A DNA stretch of 64,000 bases, from the NCBI GenBank assembly GCA_026261815.1, contig JAMPIT010000884.1, positions 17,072,210 through 17,136,209 on the forward strand. Reading direction: 5' to 3'. Positions 56,701-64,000 of the stretch are shown here, one piece after another. The notes below the pieces were generated by a model. That model ran no database searches. It was not told the DNA's origin and worked only from the letters and a program-made list of their open reading frames with translations. How positions within the stretch are numbered: position 1 is the first letter of the stretch; each line of letters begins with the position of its first letter. A program made the position numbers and the translations under genes. The DNA comes from Monarcha castaneiventris obscurior (lineage: Eukaryota; Chordata; Aves; Passeriformes; Monarchidae).

Positions 56701-59700
56701 AGTTCCTTCATATCTTAGGACTCATGTATTTTCTCCTCTTTGGCTGATTGTATCAGAAATTCAAGACTAATTCTAGATCATAACAACATAAGCAAGCACA
56801 TTCTTTTAGGACCCATTTTCAACTATTTGTAAGTCCTGCCCACAGAATCACATTTTAAAATGAGAAACATATTGGGTAAATAGTATTACTTGTCTAAGAC
56901 CATGAAAGAAGTGAGAGCCCAGAGGAAAACTTGGATACTCCCACTTTTAATAAGCTATGGTATATCCTGAATTAAGTGCTTCAAGAATAACTTTTGCCTC
57001 TGTAGTTTCTACACCACAGGCCAAAGGGATGCTCCAGATGTTCTTTTACATCATCCAATTTACTCCACTTCTTTTAAAGCATCTCAGGTTTGACTAAATC
57101 ATTCTGTGAAATCTTCAGAGCATTTTAGAGTACCTTTAAATAAACCCCCTCATTTGTAACAGGCAAACTTGTTACAATCGTCAGCTGTCACTCTTCTGCT
57201 GCACACATGCAGCAATGTGTACAATCAGTATTTCACATCAATCAGAAATCATGGCTTCTGGGTACTTACACTCAAAAGGTCTGAACACTTAATTCTATGG
57301 AAGCGCCAAGCAATAGCTCTAATTTTAATCCCACTGCCTTTGCACATTCCCTAAGTGTTAAAGCTACCAAAAACCAGCACAGGTACCTAACGAGATGGAA
57401 ATTATCCAACAGATGTATAAGCACAATGTGAGTTGAGTAACAGTACCAGAGAATAAAACAAATCTGAAGGACAAGTGAAAATATCCAGAGGAACCAGCTT
57501 TCCTGGTTTATCCATATTCACTTTGTTTTGTTAAGTGTTACGGTTTCTTTTGTGATAACAGTGACAGACAAGAACATGAAAGAAAAAGGTAGAAATCAGA
57601 CTTAATTATATCACTTTGTAAGAGAACCAGGCAACACACTTCCAGGGACAGATCATCATCTAAACAAGAATTTCAGAGCATGTTTTGGTAGGGATCAAAG
57701 AGGTTTAATACCAAGCCCAAGACTTAGAGCACCAGAGCAAACAAAGAGCAAGACACCCTAGAGCTCAATGGCACAGTGCTGATCATTAAATAAGTTTAAC
57801 AGTAAAATCTCACTCTTTTATAGCAACGGCACAAAAGGTAAAAAAAAAGTTTACATTTAGTACAAGAATTTCTCATCTGAATGCAGTCCAAAAATGTCAG
57901 ATCACATAGCCAAAGATCCTGTTACAGAGAAAAGTGCAGTAAAACCTGCTCTAGTAAATGCAACATACTTCTCTTGTCTACTATAACAGCTTATCCTTCT
58001 CACAGAGACTAACAGTTTCTACACTATCACTCTCCAATCTGTTAATAGACACGCTGTTTAATAATGTCCTTACTATGGAAAAGCCTGTCAGAAGTCAATT
58101 CATAATTGCAGAAAAAGATTCCAGAAACATTTTTCCCACTTTTGACTAAGTTATGTTCCATGGACTTCAAGCAGTCAAAGCGTATTTTCTTGAGGTCTGT
58201 AGTTTCTTGATGTCAGTTTAAAGATTTCTAGAAAGTTTCAGAGTTTGCACATGACTGCTGCTTGCACAGGTGACAAGCAAGTTCTGGTTCATCACTTCAG
58301 AAAGTGTCGTCAGTGTTGTTGATTTGAGTGTGCAAACTAAAACATAAATTAAATCTGAATGGAGCCACCTTTTAGTCTGTAAAAAGTGGTCATCTCCTCC
58401 CTCACCCCCACCTGACCAGTGCCCATCCCGTGCCCCAGCAGAGTTCAGCAGCTCCGAGCTGGCTCTCCCCAGTTCATACACTGGGCTCGATGCTCCATGC
58501 TGTGGAACATCCCCTTGGCCACTTGGGGTCAGCTGCCCTGGCCATGCTCTCTCCCACTTTCCTGTGCCTCTCCTCACTGGCAGAGCTGGGACACTGAAAA
58601 GTCCTTGACTCAGGGTCAGCACAGCTGAGCAACAACTAAACCATCAGGGTGTTACCAGTGCTGTTCTCATCCTTAATCCAAACCACAGAACTCTACCAGC
58701 TAGTAGGGAGAAAATCAGCTCTCCCACTCAGAACCAGGACAACTAGCAACTGCAATAAAACTCTCCTCAACCCCAGAAAGGGCACAAGTCTCCTGCATCA
58801 GGGTTTCTTTTCAGACAGAGCCATTACTCAGTTACCCAGCAGCCTAACTGACCATGCACATACCCATGTAGTATTCAGCTCTGCAGTTAATGAACTCCCA
58901 TGTCTCAAAGTCCAACTGCTTGTCATGCCAAGTCACCACCCCGATGGCACCAGTGCCCTAAACCTTCCATCGCAGGAATTTTCAAACCATCAGGCAGTCT
59001 GTATCTGTTCTGATTTTCTTGCTTCCCTCAGCTGCTGACAGACACTCCCCCACTCTCTTCTTGATCTGTGCCCTGACAGAACTCTGTGCCTTGGTAGGAA
59101 CACAGGCAAGATAGCTCAGAAAAACCAAATGTCTTGATTAACACTGAGTCATGGCATATTGTATGACACGGTACTTATACACTATTTTCTTCCTAAAACT
59201 CAAGTTACAAAACATATGTTGTTGCATTTACAATACCACTGTTATCCCCCACATTAAACTGACGTCACAAAGTCTAGACATGACTCTGAGTTTTTACTCT
59301 TGTTTATCTTGATCTCATCGGATGAATGATTAATAGTGCTTAACATGACATTCAAGTCATTTTATGTTCCTTGGGGCAGCATGCCAGGTTCAGTAACTCG
59401 AGAGCATTCAGCATAATGGCCAAGATACGTTCAAGGCTATAATATAAAAATGTTATTTTTCTAATCGCAGCTCTGTGACATCCTTTTCAGCTGGCCAGAT
59501 TGCTTTTTTCCAGCAGCAACTCCTCTGTGCCCATTCTGTCAACTGACCTTTTATCAACCAGCCTTTTGTAAGGGGGAAGCAGCAATAAGTGCTGCCATGC
59601 CATTTCTTCTAAAAGCCTGTTGCACATTTTTCAGAATTTCATCAACTTATATTCTTTGGGTTGTAAGAAATTAACTGGAAATGAACAGCACCATAAAACT

Positions 59701-62700
59701 TTCCTTGACTTCCCCTGACTTCTGCACATACCAAGTTATTTTAAAATAACAGCTTTGTCCTTCAGAATTCACGTTCTCCCTGACAAGCTTGTAAACACAG
59801 CCACACCACAGTTTCCAAAAGGCTGACTACATCCATCCTCTAAGCAGGGTGTGCAAAGCTGCGTTTGCTGTCACTGGACCAAAAAAAGTCTTTCATTAGC
59901 ACAGTGCCAAAAACTCTTTAGGCCTGTTGGTCAAAATGTCAAGTACTTGGAGGTTCCTGGAGTTTAATGTTTTTCCTTTGTAGGTCACCTTCTTATAAAA
60001 GATACAGTCCATTTAATATAGCACTTGAAAACAGCTTTACACAACTGGTCATGGGTGACTGCTTGCTGGCACTCATTAAAAACAAGCACTAACATTCAAA
60101 ACTCATTTAGCAAATAGTCCTAGGACAAAGTCACATTTTGGTTTCGGCAGTCTTGCTAGAACACACTGATTAGAACTAGCTTCTTTCTTAAATATCTTCA
60201 GATGGAAAGGGTCTGCTGAACCTCTGAGCAGCAGCAGCTACTGATTTTCTATCAATGCCCAGTATTTGATGAGGGCTCAAGGCCTCAATGCTCACATGTG
60301 CTCATCAGTACAGTTTGGGGAAGAAATTGTTACTACTGCAGGAGAGTCTCATGTGCCTTTTTCTGCTCCTCTGCCATTGTCAATCCTGATAGGAGAAAAA
60401 GAAAACAAGCATGCTGGGCTTATGAAAAAAGAACTGCTCTGTTACAAAAATAAACAAAGAGAGATTGAAAGTGTAGTCCTGAACTTAACATAACAGCAGA
60501 GTCAATCAATCTGAAACAGCTGGAGGAAGACGCAAGTTAACCCACCAGGACAACACTATTTTTTTCTCTTATATCACTGTGAAAGGCCGATGCACCCCCT
60601 GCCCCAATCAGGCAGATATGGTCCCCAGGAGAACAAAAGCAAAACCCATGGAATCCAACCCTTGTCCAGGGAAACTGTTGTGCCAATGAATTATAAACAG
60701 AACTACTCCCTCCCTCTCCCAGTTTCAACACACAGCACAGCAAGCAATGGTTACAAAACCTGCTGGCAGGCAGCAAACTCAGAGCACCACCACTTCCCCT
60801 CCCGAAGCACAGAAACACCACACGGTAACAGGACACAGAACCCAACTCAACAGCCATCACCCAGGACAAATGCCTTGGTTACTCAGTGAGAGTCTTCTGG
60901 GAGACAGCAGACACAGAGACATGGACATCTCCTACGTGTTCCCAGCCTTGTGGGCACTGCCTGAGCACGGCTGACTGGGTCACCAGTTTGCCTTCTCTGC
61001 AGACTTTGAAGCTCTGACAGCCTGTTCACAACCCAGGCACAGCAACTGCCAGCAAGGGAGGCATCAGCATCGGACCAACACAGGCCTGTGGAGCCTGGAA
61101 ACCATCTCCTAAATGTGTCACACTGTCTCCATACTGTCTAAGTGGGAATACTTGGACATATTCTGCTCTGTGTATCCAAAAATGCTTTGCTGTACAAAAA
61201 AGAAAATCTACTCTATTCAAGCACTTATTTCAGTGACTAGCAGTCTGAGTAAAATTCACATTACTTCCAGTTCTTAGAACAGCAAGTGAAGGAGAAATGC
61301 AGATGTTAAGATCTTTTGATCTGACGCAAAGTGTCAACTCACATGCTTTCAAAGAAATAACATTTCTTCCCAGGAGTTGCAAAAATGGAGGAAAGGAAAA
61401 GGTAATAAAGAAATTGACAGAAAGACAACATTTTAACACAACCAGCTTTAAAACAAAAGGAAATGTGCTTTGGTGGGACCTCAAACTTGATTTTGCCAGG
61501 CCTCTTCCATTCACACTCTACCAATAAAACCTGCAATGCAATGGACGAAGAAGGCAAATACAGAAGCAAATGCCAAGTTTTCAGTCATAACCCCAAAGAA
61601 CCAACAGAAAAATGCCAGACTGAAAAGAAAGCTAAATGGTTTGAAACTTGCAAGTAGATCAACAAAGGATGAAATTTCACACAATCAGAATTAACAAAAA
61701 CTAGCTCCAGAAAGGCTATTCTTAAGACTCAAATATCTCCCTTTGACCTTCAAGACTTCACCTCAGTCTTTTTCACACAGCTGGCATGCACCAGAAAGTC
61801 AAGTTGACAATTCCATTTATTTACATGCACCCTTCTGCAATACCAAAAAGGATGTCTGTAGTCTGCTTTTGTAGATAACACGTAAACACTTCTGTACCAG
61901 AGAAGGCTTTGAGTAAGTTCATGATTCAAGTTAAAAGCCTTGAGTCATTTGCTCACCCTCAGTTACTCTAGAAATTCTCTTTTGTACCTGAAATTCTGTT
62001 ACATCCTTCTTCCTTCCTCTTTCAAGTTACTATGCTCTAGAAAGACTCCTGTAGGTACATGGAGATATCACGAAATTTGTCAGAGGTCACCTAAGTTCTC
62101 CTTTCCAAGCCCATACTCCCTGAGAAGCAATCCAGAGGGTTATTTACCCAAATTTCTTCTGCCCATTCAGATGACTTGAGGGCTACACAAACCTCCTCCC
62201 AGAACCTCACTCTAGGTTACCAAACACTCCAAAGCAACAGGTCTCCACTTTAGGGGCACATTTTGGTGCCACACGGGACAACTGCACAACACAGCTCAGC
62301 TGCATGGAAGATGAAAGGAATCGGCATCCAAGCACGGAAAACCCATGGCTGAAACAAAGGGAAAGAAAATGGTTCTTTTGTTTACCTCCTGTCACTGACA
62401 GGTTTAAGTACAAAAGGAAAGAGTCAAGCACAGGGTTTTGGGGCTGCATAAAGAGCCCATTCATCACATTGTAAGAAGTCACATGCATTTGATTGTGTCA
62501 GCTTAAAAAAGTCACAGTAGGAGAGATTTCTTTAGGAACTGTGACTGCTGGAATTACAAAGGCAGTTAAGACACAGAAACTCTGGGACAGGAGAAAGGAT
62601 GCTGTCCCAAAGGCAAGGCAATCCAGGATGCTACAGGAGGAAAGCACCTGCTGAAAAATGCCTTATCAGCACATAGTGTAAACCAGAAAAAGGAAAAAAG

Positions 62701-64000
62701 GTTTAAACTGCTGAAGGAATGAGAAGAATTATGCAGCTTGCTTGATGCCTTTCTCATCATCAAATGCTCAACATGCAGACAAATGGTTACTCTTTCTCCA
62801 AATCACAGAAGGCTCACCACTCACCTGCCACTACACTAATTTCATGTTTAAAGATAGCAAGATGTGTATCTAGTCCTTGAAACTGGTACTTGGAAGAGGG
62901 GATAATCTATGGACTTATTTGCACTCTAGGAGAGAACAGAGTTATGGAATAAAACACAGACTGAGAGGTTCGGGTATAAAAAGGATATTGATGTTCTATG
63001 ATTTGCATCGTCTCATAGGAATCATTATAGAATTGGCAGATTAACAGCACTGGCAGAAGGATGCAGCTGTGTTATTATTATTTTGAATAGGCATGATCAA
63101 TATGGCTACTAATTCTTTGCTATGTGTATCTACTGAATGCCACAATTTACAGAAAGTAGGATCTTTAATTTTTAGCTCACAGCTATGCAACCTCCCAGGC
63201 AGGTTACTGGTGCCAGGGTCAAAAGCCTCAAAAAAAACGTTTAGGAGTAAATCTTATTTCTTAATATCATCTCCATTTTCTTTCCCAAGAAAATGCTTTA
63301 TTACTTATGAGGAGCAATATTTTGGCCCATCAAAATTAGAAGTACATAGTATACAATGCAAGCTGTGAGGAAGATGGAAAATAATTCTGAACAACATAAT
63401 GACATGCTTCCATGCTTTCCTTCTTAGAAAAGACTACTAAAATAATCCATCAAAATCAACTACTACCTCTTAAGAGCTCAGACTGCTTACTTCTACAAGT
63501 GGAGCAGGAAGTGGATATCCAAGTAGGGAAAGGGAAAGGAATCTTGTACAGGAAAGTTTGGAGAAGATTTTATATAAGTAAAGAGCTGCAATGATATAAG
63601 CGGGGTAATAGGAGGCAGTGGGAAAATAATGCAGTATTATCACAAGATAAAAATAAACACATTTTTACACTAATACCTCAAGTCTTAGGCCCAGTACATT
63701 TTAGAATACATATTTATTATGATAAAAGCTTTTCCTAAGTAGAAGCATTTAATAGCATATTAAATGATGATGGTGGTTCTACCATCAAGACACTACACAG
63801 CCCTCATCCACTTCCCCCCTCCAACAAGGAATTGTTACCATCAGCTCCATCGTGGCTGCATTTAGCACTAAACACTCATGCAGTGAGCACTACTTGAGAC
63901 CTTTTATAAGGCTATGTTTAGCTTGAGTGCCTGAGTACTATTGCCATCTAGCCAAGAACAATATCCTTATATTACTGTTATCTAAACATGAACCTCTTCC
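53702..64000 (-). other. ADIPOR2 5' intron (partial)
   Basis: More than 10.2 kb upstream of the first in-window exon lacks any segment resembling the ADIPOR2 N terminus on the minus strand. It is mostly AT-rich and unremarkable. A truncated CR1 lies at 55760-55841. The initiating exon and promoter should lie beyond 64000. Confidence 0.7.
55760..55841 (-). mobile_element. Truncated CR1 retrotransposon 3' end
   Basis: TCACAGAAACACAGAATGGT, TTGGGTTAGAAAG and CCCCTGCCATGGGGGTCGGG are the reverse complement of the last 80 or so bases of avian CR1. This is a 5'-truncated dead copy in the ADIPOR2 intron, on the same strand as the gene. Confidence 0.88.

Noticed and set aside
62825..62906. Minus-strand 82-nt open segment with a good GTGAGT donor inside the ADIPOR2 intron
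   Set aside because: The acceptor side is weak (a plain CATAG without a pyrimidine tract). The end phase (1) does not match the phase-0 start of the exon at 53701, and the residues do not resemble the ADIPOR2 N terminus.

Overview
This is vertebrate nuclear DNA, almost certainly from a bird. Two avian-type CR1 retrotransposon 3' ends are present. The two genes found lie tail to tail in the order known around the CACNA2D4-ADIPOR2 locus (human 12p13.33), with short introns. There are no bacterial-type operons. Coding sequence occurs only as short exons with consensus splice sites, so most long open frames in the window are spurious.

Layout. (1) 1-14043 (+) is read as part of one large intron of CACNA2D4. 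No coding exon could be recognised in it. It holds a CpG-rich block at about 9.3-10.6 kb with a strong minus-strand splice donor, and a (CA)n tract. (2) 14044-37391 (+) carries the last twelve coding exons of CACNA2D4, the alpha2delta-4 auxiliary subunit of voltage-gated calcium channels. They join in frame to 281 codons plus stop. Highlights are a 21-nt microexon, a U12-type AT-AC intron (36495-36783), two probable solo LTRs, a (GGGAA)n tract and a candidate 15-nt in-frame microexon. (3) 37392-about 44015 is the gap between the two convergent genes. It includes the CACNA2D4 3' UTR, a GC-rich block ending in a roughly 14-bp-period minisatellite (41.58-42.01 kb), and a CR1 copy. (4) About 44015-53701 (-) holds the 3' UTR and six coding exons of ADIPOR2, the adiponectin receptor of the PAQR family, coding for 330 residues with all zinc ligands present. 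(5) 53702-64000 is the ADIPOR2 intron in front of these exons. The N-terminal coding exon was not found and probably lies beyond the right edge.

The two genes do not form a functional pathway. CACNA2D4 serves calcium channels, notably at photoreceptor synapses in mammals. ADIPOR2 is a seven-helix membrane receptor with a zinc site. Their shared 3' neighbourhood is old synteny. No CRISPR array, tRNA, rRNA or intact transposon was seen. No new multi-gene system is evident. The most interesting items are splicing-related (AT-AC intron, microexons) and the two unexplained GC-rich blocks.
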